A DNA stretch of 64,000 nucleotides from NCBI RefSeq assembly GCF_004025535.1, contig NZ_QJRG01000048.1:374933-438932 (forward strand), written 5' to 3'. Under the pieces are notes generated by a model that was given only the letters and a program-made list of their open reading frames with translations, ran no database searches and was not told the DNA's origin. Below, in pieces: positions 53,401-61,363 of this stretch (the stretch's first letter is position 1; each line of letters begins with the position of its first letter). The position numbers and the translations under genes are program-made. The stretch is from Pseudomonas alkylphenolica. Lineage in GTDB: Bacteria; Pseudomonadota; Gammaproteobacteria; Pseudomonadales; Pseudomonadaceae.

Positions 53401-55313
53401 CGCTGTGCGGCAACCTGAGTCTGGCGCAGCACATCACCTTGCTCCCCTGAGCATTGCATTGCTGCCTCCAGCTCGGCGTCCTCCAGGCCTTCGCTGATAG
53501 GCCCCAGGCGTCGCAGCAGTTGGCGCTTGTCCCATTCCAGCGGACGTTCATGCGCACCACGCCAGGCGCCTTCACCATTGTCCAGCACCGTAGGGCGGTA
53601 GGCCTGCGGATCTTGCGGGTGGGCTATCCGCCAGCGACCGTTTTCTTGCACCTGCTCATACAGTTCGCCATCGATGCGCACAAAGTAACGCCCCTCCAGC
53701 GTGTAGCGGCCCAGGCCATCGGCTTCCAGGTGCTCTGGCAGCGATATCGGACTCGAGTAGTCCTTCATTGCGCCGCTCCAGAGATAGTCCTTGCCATCCT
53801 TGATGATGCTTTGCATGCCGTCGACGAACCCGGAAGCTTTGAACACTGCGCCCCCTGCGACAACTGCGCCAACCACCACGACGTTGAGCAAAACCGATTC
53901 GAGCTGCGCCAGGGCCCCCGCGTTGTCGCCTTCTTCCCAGGCTGAGATGCCCTCAAACACATTGCCCATGATTTGCGCGGCACCGATGGTCAGCATGATC
54001 GGGTTCAGGCAAGGCACAACCATGGCGGCGACGTTAAGCACCGTCATGCCCAGGTCGAACCAGTGTTCCAGGTTGCGCAGGCGTACCTTGGCGTCGACGT
54101 CGACCGTGGGGACAGCGATGGTGCGCGCATCTGCCCGGAGCCTGACCAGGTGGCTAGATTCCAGCGACGCCCACGGGCGGACTGGCAGGGCCTTCTCCTT
54201 GACCTCAAGATGAATCGAGCCACGCGGTATCAACAACTTTTGCGAGACTTCGTCGGGGTTGCTGAACAGTTCGCGCATCAGTCGCACTTTCAGGTCGGCT
54301 TGCTGATCCTGCAAGGCCAGTGCAACGAAGCGCTTGCGGTAGGCGGAGTCCAGCAGCTGCGTGCGAAGGTGCGTGTAGGCATCGGCCAGCGAAGCGAACC
54401 CTCTGATCGCGTCTTCATCCGCCGGGTTGTAGAGAAATACCGGGTCATGTCTGCCGTTTTCTTCTGGCGCAATGAACAGCATTTCATGAATAGGCACGCC
54501 GAGCAGCAACAGCTGCCAACAGCGCAAGGAACGGCCCTCATAAACCGGCGGTGAGCTGGTATCGTCTGCACAGAGGCCATGCAGTACGAGCGACTCAGGG
54601 GCATTGACCTGCCCTTTGCAGGCGGCGATGCGGACCTGCACACCGAACGCGTCGCGCCGGACCTGGCTGGCCAGGCGTTGAAGCCTGTCCTTGCTTTCGC
54701 CACCGTAGACCTGGTCAAGGTGCTCCTGATAGCGCTGGCCAAGGTCCAGCGCCCGGCAATGCTCGATGAAGTCAGCCACTGTCAGGCCGGGGATCTGCCT
54801 GATGTCCTGGCGGTTGCGTTGCAGGCGGCTAAGCCGTGTAGTGTCGGCAGCGCCTTCGAAATTATGCAGGGCCGCTTCCAGCAAACTGCGGTATTGCGGG
54901 GCGCCATCGGCCACGATATCCCCCGGCTCTGTCGGCACCGCAGGCCCCCCTGGCGAACCCTTCGGTTTCTCGACCTTGGTCGCCTGGTGGACGTATTGCG
55001 CCTGGTCGACCGGGATGTCGAGCCCCAGGCGCCGTTGCAGCAATGGCGCGCAAAACTCAGTCACGCCTTGCAAAGCACTCAACGCTGTCTGCAATGCCCT
55101 GCGGCTGTTATCGCGCCGGGCGATGGCCCGCTGCAGGGCTTCGCGGGTTGGGGTGTCGGCCTTGCTGTACCAGGGGTAGGCGACACCGTCGGCATCCAGG
55201 TAGTCCTTGCGCAGGCTCTGCACGATACGGCTAGCGTGATCAGGGTGCAGCGCCTTGCTCCAAGCAGGCAGGGTACGCACCATCTGAGCATGGTGGAAAG
55301 GGGTGTGGGTCAT
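50439..55313 (-). CDS. NEL-type E3 ubiquitin ligase effector with dermonecrotic-toxin-like N-terminus and LRRs
   Basis: A 1624-residue giant protein. Residues about 1-420 resemble the dermonecrotic-toxin-like domain (DUF6543) of large Pseudomonas toxins. A hydrophobic zone at about 430-500 could insert in a membrane. Leucine-rich repeats run from about 1025 to 1235 (for example LEVLELGNNRLGAL, LRDLRLTNNPLGL, LRHLSLSYNPIDEVP). The rest is a NEL (novel E3 ligase) domain with the catalytic Cys1357 in TCGDAGADGFS, the CxD motif used by IpaH/SspH. NEL proteins ubiquitinate host proteins, so the target is a eukaryote. GGAGA precedes the ATG. Convergent with the T6SS operon; secretion route unknown. 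Confidence 0.88.
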   Translation of the reverse strand: MTHTPFHHAQMVRTLPAWSKALHPDHASRIVQSLRKDYLDADGVAYPWYSKADTPTREALQRAIARRDNSRRALQTALSALQGVTEFCAPLLQRRLGLDIPVDQAQYVHQATKVEKPKGSPGGPAVPTEPGDIVADGAPQYRSLLEAALHNFEGAADTTRLSRLQRNRQDIRQIPGLTVADFIEHCRALDLGQRYQEHLDQVYGGESKDRLQRLASQVRRDAFGVQVRIAACKGQVNAPESLVLHGLCADDTSSPPVYEGRSLRCWQLLLLGVPIHEMLFIAPEENGRHDPVFLYNPADEDAIRGFASLADAYTHLRTQLLDSAYRKRFVALALQDQQADLKVRLMRELFSNPDEVSQKLLIPRGSIHLEVKEKALPVRPWASLESSHLVRLRADARTIAVPTVDVDAKVRLRNLEHWFDLGMTVLNVAAMVVPCLNPIMLTIGAAQIMGNVFEGISAWEEGDNAGALAQLESVLLNVVVVGAVVAGGAVFKASGFVDGMQSIIKDGKDYLWSGAMKDYSSPISLPEHLEADGLGRYTLEGRYFVRIDGELYEQVQENGRWRIAHPQDPQAYRPTVLDNGEGAWRGAHERPLEWDKRQLLRRLGPISEGLEDAELEAAMQCSGEQGDVLRQTQVAAQRPPALLADVIDRLRCTRQVDDIIDRVRHGKGLAAYRNFALPSLTTLDGWPEQHVIKAYTGPENWGESTLYGTADQPYPVQIEINRTELENGQLSERVVAQLDDNALNGLLPEDTELADQASALNDKLAQHLEQHRDALFERLYSRNQVALSPEAETLSRQFPGLPRRAVEQIMARISARERLRLASGRVPLRVAEEARTLQAQARLNKALLGLYRPELATADSTLLDTALKAEHPEADAPQRYKLAVGDRDHAAKLIGQQPIRPGYRSPMRLADGRLGYPLSGRRFWTRTADRRLRALYPSLGTRERNAVLGRLRQRGSVAAQLRALEIEQSTLNDTLQEWVEQGVAQDQQGGRSVISDQLNSAWRRDNPDTLTLEFVDIDALPSLPARFDHITTLNIHDIGIRQIPADFFQSFPSLRTLRLEQCPELDFEGMFRALEFTPQLEVLELGNNRLGALTGGMRQRLVGLNHLRRLSLRRNRLRLAEADLQTFAQLPLESLGMENNEIVLDATLAARFTGLRSLRDLRLTNNPLGLAPDLTGLSNLENLQLRNCNLQAWPRSLTELMEQADRQLRHLSLSYNPIDEVPDLDRILASPFVESLRTGRDNVSWDFNVNDLNTQSNRRLRAAGVEAQTDNELAGADDDYWLQDAGEAQQRLWQELFDGDANRYLRDVVERVARSRQAENNPDGLASQVWQLLEQAGQDQELRTHLDTVAQDYPPTCGDAGADGFSALELEALAFQTMSEEAERPAFLFNFFRGLYRREMVNALGERIQLARLARQARLLELERLPAETQPESLALPALDSLDILDDERLQRGGTDLIEIRLALRQLLAVPLEYPEASQGMLYRDAAMISSRVANNVEQAVLALDQTAAERRAWVARQSSWQRYLTQHFASQFKALDERWYQGMEYLDYCLNPESEAVDSLDDAVLRVIREVLPDVPQGEGGRVGRMELSDGAYDRAVRALNTGRDQARQALFEKLTGEQDYNN

Positions 55314-55431
55314 CGTCGGTCTCCGGTGAAAGGAGCCGATATGGGGCCGGAGCGGCTAAGGCCATGTGCGGTAAATAGCTATTCGTTGCGGCCGAGCATG
55401 CATGGAGTACAGGCTGGACTGAACAAAAAAA

Positions 55432-55455
55432 CCCCTGAAGCTATGGCTTCAGGGG
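55432..55455 (-). terminator. Terminator after tRNA-Phe
   Basis: A perfect 10-bp stem CCCCTGAAGC / GCTTCAGGGG (55432-55441 with 55446-55455), loop TATG. The A run at 55425-55431 gives the U tract for the minus strand. It lies 11 nt past the tRNA 3' end and shields the NEL gene from tRNA transcription. Confidence 0.92.
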
Positions 55456-55466
55456 TTTTGGGAGAG

Positions 55467-55542
55467 TGGTGCCCAGAGACGGAATCGAACCGCCGACACG
55501 GGGATTTTCAATCCCCTGCTCTACCGACTGAGCTATCTGGGC
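55467..55542 (-). tRNA. tRNA-Phe (GAA)
   Basis: A 76-nt cloverleaf on the minus strand. Acceptor arms GCCCAGA / TCTGGGC, encoded 3' ACCA end, D-arm AGCTCAGTCGGTAGAGC, anticodon loop TTGAAAA (anticodon GAA) on a GGGGA/TCCCC stem, and T-arm with GGTTCGATTCC. All helices pair. It lies between the two NEL genes. Confidence 0.97.
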
Positions 55543-55551
55543 CGCGCCGGA

Positions 55552-55580
55552 ATTAAACGTTTTTTGGGCTGTGACGTCAA
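55552..55580 (-). promoter_or_regulatory. Sigma-70 promoter of tRNA-Phe
   Basis: On the minus strand TTGACG (55575-55580) and TTTAAT (55552-55557) are separated by exactly 17 nt, and a GC-rich discriminator (CCGGCGCG) leads to the tRNA 5' end 9 nt after the -10. This is the usual design of stringently controlled stable-RNA promoters. Confidence 0.85.
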
Positions 55581-55719
55581 GTGTGAGCCATCTAAAATTT
55601 AATAAATTCCGATAGTTACGCTGCTTAGCTGTCTGAAAAGTCCAGTATCGACATCTGTGCATCGCAAGCAGCGAATCCCATCGCAACCCAGTTAGAACAT
55701 AGTTCAAAGCTGCCAGGGG

Positions 55720-58700
55720 TCAGCTATCGCCAAGCGTGATAGTACGTGCCCGCCCCATGGCCTCGCGGGTCAACTGCACCATCACCTCGTGCTCCCTTTG
55801 TTGGGTATGGATATGCAGGCGTTCGATTTCATCCTCAAGGCCGCCCAGTTCGATGAGTCGCTCCAGCTCGTCATGGATATCCTGCGGCACTTGCAGGCGC
55901 GCAGCGAAGTTGGCTTTCAGGTAATTCTGCCAGAACGGTTGCCGCGCCAGGAATTGCGCCAACGCCTCCACCGATTGCGCCGCAATGACACCTCGATGGG
56001 CACGGCGAATGTCACGTGTAGTGAGATTGGGGATGCCGCCGTAGAGCATGTCATCCTGCGCGATTGGCAAGTCAAGCTTGACACGCAAGGCGATGCGATA
56101 AGCCAAGGCGAACTCGATCGACTCATTGCTCGCCCCTGCCCTCAGGGCATGTACCGCGGCAAGCTGGTCCAGTACATCCATGCGCCACAGCTGCCCGCCA
56201 AGATGCAGGAGCGCACGCTCGGGATGGCGCGCCAACTCACCGTGCAGTGCGCGCCACACCTTTACCCGCAATTCCAGGTCGGAGAAACGAATGGTCGCGT
56301 TGTCCTGGCAATCGGTCACGGCCGCATGCTCGAAGAGTTCTCGCTTGAGCGCTTCGTCCCTGGTCATGGTTTCGAACATGTCCAGCAGGCGTATGGCGAA
56401 GTCTCTTGCAAGCGTAAAGGATTTGAAGTTACCCGATGTCGTCAGCGCCGCAAGGGTACCGAACAGATCATCGGCACCTTGTTGCGCTTCCAGTTGCGTC
56501 CACAGCGAGGCCATCTTGTCGCGACTATAGGTCGGCAGCACATCCAGCCAACGCAAACGATAAGGAACCCGACTTTCGCCTAGCCAGTGCCAGACGTTCA
56601 TCTGCTCGGAAGGCGTGGCGAACAGGTTGCCAAACAGGCTGACCCTGCCCACGCGCCATAGCTCCGATTGATGGAAGCCCTGGGGCAATTCGTAGAGGGC
56701 GTTGTTCCTGAGATCGAGGGTATGCAGCTCAGGGCTGTCAATGACGCCATAGGGGAATGTGTCCAGCCGTGTGCCGCGCAGGTACAGGGCATTGAGCCTG
56801 GGCATGCCGAAGATCGAGAAGCTCATGGCCAGCGGATTGTCGGAAAGATTGAGGTACACCAGTGAACTGCAACTGGCCAGGACCAATGCCTGCCCTTCAT
56901 CCAGCGCGATCTCGTTGCCCGACAGATCAAGCACCTCCAGTTGCTGGGCGAGTGCCTCGGGCAACGGCAACTGTCTGAGCCGACAATTGGTGATTTCGAG
57001 GCTGCGCAGGTTGGGGAATGCGCGCAGGAATTCGTCCGGCACCTTCCCCAGGCGCATAGCCCGCAAGACAAGAATCGACACATGAGGAAACCTTACGGAC
57101 TCAGGTAGGCTCGGCAGCTCGCGAATACGCCTGCGGACGTGGCTGAACATATAGCGCGGGCTTTCCGCTGGGATGCCCTCAAGCACCGGAACCTGCTTGC
57201 GCCAGCACTCGATCAGGCCTTTGCGCAGCTCGCGACGGGCAAACAGTTCCAACGTCGGGAAAGCCCCGCGCACCCATTGATTCAGATGGCTGCTCAGCGC
57301 GCTGTACTCCTGCTCCAGCGCTTCCAGCCGTGCCATCGCGTCTGCCCTTTCGAGCCATTGACCGATCTGCTCGTCGCTGAAGGCCGGGTAGAGGTCGCGC
57401 AACCTGGCCTGCAGGGCCCTGGGGCTGCGGCCACCCAAGGTGGCCCAGAACCGGCCGCCGCTCAAGGGGTAGCCGATTCTGCCGTCATCAAATCGTTGCG
57501 GGGCAAGGAACGTCCGGTTCGGTCGAGGCAGGCCAAGCCAGCCCATTACCCTCTCGCGCTGCTCGCTGGCATCCGTCGCCAGACGCTCGCGTAGTGCCAC
57601 AGCAAAGGGCTCGCCAATGCCCAGTGAGGCACGCTGCGCGGGACTGTACGCCTGAGCCAACACGTCGAAAAGTTCACCCGGTGCGGTCAACGGTTCGTTG
57701 TCGGCAACGCGCAGGCTGAACAGCCCTGATCGGTGGATCAGTTGCAAAGGCGGGCCGCTGCCCTCTGTCGCCAGCAATGGCTCGCTGGCGTCGCCATCGA
57801 ACAAGCTCCAGCCAGGTTGCGCCGCAGCCCCGGGCAAGCGCGCAAGCAGTCGTAGCGCAACCCTTCCAAGGTCGAGGTTCTGTGGCGTGTCGAATGCCAG
57901 TGATTCATACACGCGCGCAACGCGGATGCCCGTGACCTGCGCCCTGGCAGCCTGGGCCATGAACAGCGGAACCCTCAATGTCTCAAGCAGGGTTTCACGG
58001 TCATCTGCACTGGCTGTACGCAGCAATTCATCCACAGCCAGCCGGTGCAGGCTGGCGAAGTCCCGGCGCAGGATCACGCTTGCCTCGGTGTCGGGAAACT
58101 GTTCATCGTAGGCCTGTTGCAGCACTGCACGGCGCTGTAGCCATACGCCATCCGCCAGTTCACTGTCGTTTGCCGATGTTGCGAGCACGTCCTTGGCACT
58201 TTCCAATAATCCCGTGTCGGTGACTGCCAAGCCGTCGCGCAGTTCGCCGACCAGGCGCTGAATGCGTCTTGCCAGCAGCAGACGACTGACCGTATCGGCG
58301 AGTCCGGCTTCTGCAGGCCGACCATAGACGTGCAAGGCCCGCAGGTGCTCGTCGTTCAGGTCATGAATGGTCATTGCCTGGTCGATCTGCTGGTCATCCA
58401 GCTCGCTGTAGGGCCTGCCCAGGCGTCGGAACATCATCGCCCTGTGGTTCCACTCGGCCGGTTGTTCATGCCAGAGCCGCCAGGCACCGGCGTCGTTGTG
58501 GCGTAGCTGCGGGCCATGGCCCTGGTAGGGAATCAATCCCCATTGCTCATCGATGCTGCGCTGGGAAACCTGATACCAGTTACCTTGCATCTCGACCCAG
58601 TGGTTGTCGCCAGCGCTGTAGATGCCTTGCTCGTCCATCACCGCGTCGGCGGGTGGGCCTTCGCCACGGTAGGGCCGCACGTCGCCATTCCAGAGCTTTT

Positions 58701-60159
58701 CGCTGCCATCCTCCAGTCTTGCCGAAATCCACGTATCCACCTGGCTCCAGGCGCGGCGAGCGACGCCGACGGTAACGGCAGTCGCGCCGACCAACGCCAC
58801 GCCTTTGCCAACGTGCAGCAGGTGCTCAAGTGCGGCGTCGCGCTCATCGTCACGCCAGTCGGATACCGCCTGGAATGCCTCTTCCAGCAGCTCGTAGACC
58901 ATCACCAGCGCCAGCAGGGCGCCAATCGCCGGCACATACAGCCCGGCAATGGCCAGCAGGCTCCAGCCTTCGGCGCGCAGGCGTTTGTCGTGCTGTTCCT
59001 GAGCCTGGCGGTCTAGCTGTGCCACAGGCGGCGCAATCATCGCGGCATCGTCCTTGATCTGGGCGATCCAGGTAGCGGCCAGATGATCGAACAACGGCAA
59101 CGGGTAGCCGGCGGTCTGCTCATCGAGGTCGCGCGTGGCCCAGTCGGCGACATCATCAAGGCGCTCGCTGACGGCTGAAAACAGCCACTGGGCGTCGCGG
59201 CGGCGTACGAAGCGGCTGAAAAAGCGTCGGTAGTCCTTGTCGCGCAGACGCATGCCGAGCACCCGGCGGGCATAATCGTCCAGGTCGTCGCGGGCGCTCC
59301 ACGCGCCGTGCGGGTCCCCTGGGACATACACCAATACGCGCTTGACGCTGTTGTAGATCACACCTGTATCGATGACTTCCAGCACTACGATCCGCTGCAG
59401 CGGGCACCCAAACACCTTGAGTTGCCGGGCTTGAACCGGTGCGCCTTCGAGCCAGCCCGGGCGGTTGTCGCGGCACAGGGCAATCACCAGTTGCAACTCG
59501 GCCTCGTTCAGCCTCCCCTGCGCTTTGGCTTGCAGGGCATCGGCCAGCATGCTGTTGCGCTGGAAGTCGGCCAGTAACGCCTTGACGCTCTGATGACCAG
59601 CCTGCTGAAGCAAGATGGCGTCCAGGTGGTCCTGATACTGCTGACCCAGGTCCAGGTCGCGGCACAGTCCGGCAAAGGCCACCGCGGACAGTCCCGCCTG
59701 ACTGCTCCCCTGAATGTCCACCACTGCGTTGCGCCGGGGCTGCTCGTTGCGCTCATCCTCGGTGAAGTTGTAAAGCGCCGCTTCAAGCAAAGGCAGGTCG
59801 TAGTAGTCGCTGTCCTGAACGGGAACACGGCCTGCCAGGTAGCTGACGGTGTTGGAAGTGAAGGTGTACCAACGGCGCATGTATAGTTGGTCGACCCTGA
59901 AGCTCCCCAGGCGGTCGAGCGCCTGTTGCAACACAGGCTTGGTGAAGTCGTCAATGCCACGCACCTGCGCGAATTCGAGCGTCAGCTTTTGCCGGCAGGC
60001 CAAAAGCTTGCGCAACGCATCGCCCAATACGTCATGTTCAGATTCGCTGAGCGCGGCCATCCAGCCGGGCAGACGCTTTGCGATCAGGCTGTCCTGATAG
60101 GCTTGCCCTACGGCAAGGGCATCGACTTCAGCCGACGGCTGCGGGGTGTTGTCTTGCAT
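55720..60159 (-). CDS. NEL-type E3 ubiquitin ligase effector, paralogue 2
   Basis: A 1479-residue paralogue of the NEL protein at 50.4-55.3 kb with the same order of parts. The ATG at 60159 has a perfect AGGAGG upstream. The N-terminal dermonecrotic-like domain includes LPGWMAALSESEHDVLGDAL. A hydrophobic zone lies near 400-480 (LYVPAIGALLALVMVYELL). LRRs run from about 1024 to 1180 (LEVLDLSGNEIAL, LVYLNLSDNPLAM, LHTLDLRNNALYELP). The NEL domain has Cys1284 in TDCQDNATIRFS, again CxD. It ends in LTREAMGRARTITLGDS. Located between tRNA-Phe and tRNA-Gly. Target host and secretion route unknown. Confidence 0.88.
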   Translation of the reverse strand: MQDNTPQPSAEVDALAVGQAYQDSLIAKRLPGWMAALSESEHDVLGDALRKLLACRQKLTLEFAQVRGIDDFTKPVLQQALDRLGSFRVDQLYMRRWYTFTSNTVSYLAGRVPVQDSDYYDLPLLEAALYNFTEDERNEQPRRNAVVDIQGSSQAGLSAVAFAGLCRDLDLGQQYQDHLDAILLQQAGHQSVKALLADFQRNSMLADALQAKAQGRLNEAELQLVIALCRDNRPGWLEGAPVQARQLKVFGCPLQRIVVLEVIDTGVIYNSVKRVLVYVPGDPHGAWSARDDLDDYARRVLGMRLRDKDYRRFFSRFVRRRDAQWLFSAVSERLDDVADWATRDLDEQTAGYPLPLFDHLAATWIAQIKDDAAMIAPPVAQLDRQAQEQHDKRLRAEGWSLLAIAGLYVPAIGALLALVMVYELLEEAFQAVSDWRDDERDAALEHLLHVGKGVALVGATAVTVGVARRAWSQVDTWISARLEDGSEKLWNGDVRPYRGEGPPADAVMDEQGIYSAGDNHWVEMQGNWYQVSQRSIDEQWGLIPYQGHGPQLRHNDAGAWRLWHEQPAEWNHRAMMFRRLGRPYSELDDQQIDQAMTIHDLNDEHLRALHVYGRPAEAGLADTVSRLLLARRIQRLVGELRDGLAVTDTGLLESAKDVLATSANDSELADGVWLQRRAVLQQAYDEQFPDTEASVILRRDFASLHRLAVDELLRTASADDRETLLETLRVPLFMAQAARAQVTGIRVARVYESLAFDTPQNLDLGRVALRLLARLPGAAAQPGWSLFDGDASEPLLATEGSGPPLQLIHRSGLFSLRVADNEPLTAPGELFDVLAQAYSPAQRASLGIGEPFAVALRERLATDASEQRERVMGWLGLPRPNRTFLAPQRFDDGRIGYPLSGGRFWATLGGRSPRALQARLRDLYPAFSDEQIGQWLERADAMARLEALEQEYSALSSHLNQWVRGAFPTLELFARRELRKGLIECWRKQVPVLEGIPAESPRYMFSHVRRRIRELPSLPESVRFPHVSILVLRAMRLGKVPDEFLRAFPNLRSLEITNCRLRQLPLPEALAQQLEVLDLSGNEIALDEGQALVLASCSSLVYLNLSDNPLAMSFSIFGMPRLNALYLRGTRLDTFPYGVIDSPELHTLDLRNNALYELPQGFHQSELWRVGRVSLFGNLFATPSEQMNVWHWLGESRVPYRLRWLDVLPTYSRDKMASLWTQLEAQQGADDLFGTLAALTTSGNFKSFTLARDFAIRLLDMFETMTRDEALKRELFEHAAVTDCQDNATIRFSDLELRVKVWRALHGELARHPERALLHLGGQLWRMDVLDQLAAVHALRAGASNESIEFALAYRIALRVKLDLPIAQDDMLYGGIPNLTTRDIRRAHRGVIAAQSVEALAQFLARQPFWQNYLKANFAARLQVPQDIHDELERLIELGGLEDEIERLHIHTQQREHEVMVQLTREAMGRARTITLGDS

Positions 60160-60213
60160 GGTTGCCTCCTGATTGCGTATCGGCACGAGGCTAGGCAATG
60201 CAGGACAATGACA

Positions 60214-60233
60214 GGTGCTAGCTATCTAGCACC
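60214..60233. promoter_or_regulatory. Perfect inverted repeat upstream of the NEL paralogue
   Basis: GGTGCTAGCTATCTAGCACC: an 8-bp perfect inverted repeat around CTAT, 55 nt before the NEL gene's ATG and directly after the polymerase remnant. No T tract follows, so an operator is more likely than a terminator. Confidence 0.45.
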
Positions 60234-60236
60234 CGC

Positions 60237-60530
60237 TCAGAACAACAGCAGCTGGCGGCCGGTGAGACGGCTGAAGTCGTCGTTGTCGAAAGGCAGGATC
60301 GCATCCGCCACGGGCTGCAACTGGCGGCTCAAGTAATGCTGGCAATCGATCTGCGCGTGCAGGTCGTGGCGCTTGATGGTGTAGATCGACAATTTACCCA
60401 GTGGATAGGTGCAGAGGGACATGTGCTTCTGCTTACCAGCCCATGAGTAGCGAAAGTGCCAGGACTTACCGCCAGCCGCTGTCACGCCGAGAGACAGGCC
60501 ATCGCTATCACCGAGCGTGTAGTCCTCGCC
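60237..60530 (-). pseudogene. Scar: integrase N-terminus joined to DNA polymerase II C-terminus
   Basis: One minus-strand frame holds two unrelated remnants. About 60387-60530 encodes DYTLGDSDGLSL, then GGKSWHFRYSWAGKQKHMSL, the arm-binding N-terminus (DUF4102-like) of a P4-type tyrosine integrase. About 60237-60386 encodes CQHYLSRQLQPVADAILPF, then DDFSRLTGRQLLLF, the C-terminal end of DNA polymerase II (PolB). The junction is in frame near 60386. The integrase piece lies about 100 nt from the tRNA-Gly 3' end, the normal place for an island integrase. Both genes have lost their catalytic parts. The stop-to-tRNA interval is otherwise empty. Confidence 0.75.
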
Positions 60531-60562
60531 GGCCCATGGATTCTGATGGATCTGGCTGAAAC

Positions 60563-60590
60563 GAAAAAAGACGCCTAAGCGTCTATTTTT
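60563..60590 (-). terminator. Terminator after tRNA-Gly
   Basis: A 6-bp stem AGACGC / GCGTCT (60569-60574 with 60579-60584), loop CTAA. The A run at 60564-60569 provides the U tract for minus-strand transcripts; AT residues flank the other side, so it may also act in the opposite direction. It lies 43 nt past the tRNA 3' end. Confidence 0.8.
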
Positions 60591-60632
60591 CTATGATTTA
60601 CAGACCTCAATGGAACTCTGTAGATCGATATC

Positions 60633-60708
<76 letters not shown>

Positions 60709-60722
60709 ATTTGGTGACGGCC

Positions 60723-60750
60723 ATTCTATAGATTCATAAAGCGCCGTCAA
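60723..60750 (-). promoter_or_regulatory. Promoter of tRNA-Gly
   Basis: Minus-strand TTGACG (60745-60750) and TAGAAT (60723-60728) with 16 nt between, 14 nt before the tRNA 5' end. It lies between the pgsA stop and the tRNA. Confidence 0.75.
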
Positions 60751-60770
60751 GCCCTTGATTCAAAAAAGCT

Positions 60771-61331
60771 TTATTTTTGTTCCGAGCCTTCGCGCAGGTG
60801 CGGCCAGGCGGCACGCAGGTACTGCACCATCGACCACAGGGTCAGGCCGGCAGAAATCATCAGCAAGGCATAACCGAGGATGACCCAGAAGGTCAGCGCC
60901 GGCGGGTTGGCCAGCAGGATCACCAGCGCGAGCATTTGCGCAGCGGTTTTCCATTTGCCCAGGTTCGAAACGGCCACATGCGCCCGCGCGCCCAACTCGG
61001 CCATCCACTCACGCAATGCCGACACCACGATTTCGCGGCCGATGATCACCGCCGCCGGCAGGGTCAGCCAGAAATTCGCGTGCACCTGTACCAGCAGTAC
61101 CAGGGCCACCGCGACCATCAGCTTGTCGGCCACCGGGTCCAGGAAGGCCCCGAACGGTGTGCTCTGCTGCAGCCGACGGGCCAGGTAGCCATCAAGCCAG
61201 TCGGTGGCCGCAGCAATGGCGAAGACACTGCTCGCTGCCACATAGCTCCAGTGATACGGAACATAGAACAGCAAAATGAAGATCGGGATGAGCAGGACGC
61301 GAAGAACTGTGAGTAGATTTGGAATATTCAT
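60771..61331 (-). CDS. pgsA: CDP-diacylglycerol--glycerol-3-phosphate 3-phosphatidyltransferase
   Basis: A 186-residue inner-membrane enzyme that makes phosphatidylglycerol-phosphate, the committed step to phosphatidylglycerol and cardiolipin. The CDP-alcohol phosphotransferase motif D-G-x2-A-R-x8-G-x3-D-x3-D is complete in DWLDGYLARRLQQSTPFGAF plus LDPVADK. Several membrane helices follow. The start at 61331 (MNIPNLLTVLRV) is the family start; one 18 nt upstream is less likely. It follows uvrC on the same strand by 32 nt. Confidence 0.96.
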   Translation of the reverse strand: MNIPNLLTVLRVLLIPIFILLFYVPYHWSYVAASSVFAIAAATDWLDGYLARRLQQSTPFGAFLDPVADKLMVAVALVLLVQVHANFWLTLPAAVIIGREIVVSALREWMAELGARAHVAVSNLGKWKTAAQMLALVILLANPPALTFWVILGYALLMISAGLTLWSMVQYLRAAWPHLREGSEQK

Positions 61332-61363
61332 CGGCACAACTGGCTGCAAAGTGAGGGGGCATT

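Noticed and set aside
27079..60159. Prophage as source of the Hcp, VgrG, TssE and PAAR genes
   Set aside because: Phage-like folds are expected in T6SS; no capsid, terminase, portal or lysis genes are present.
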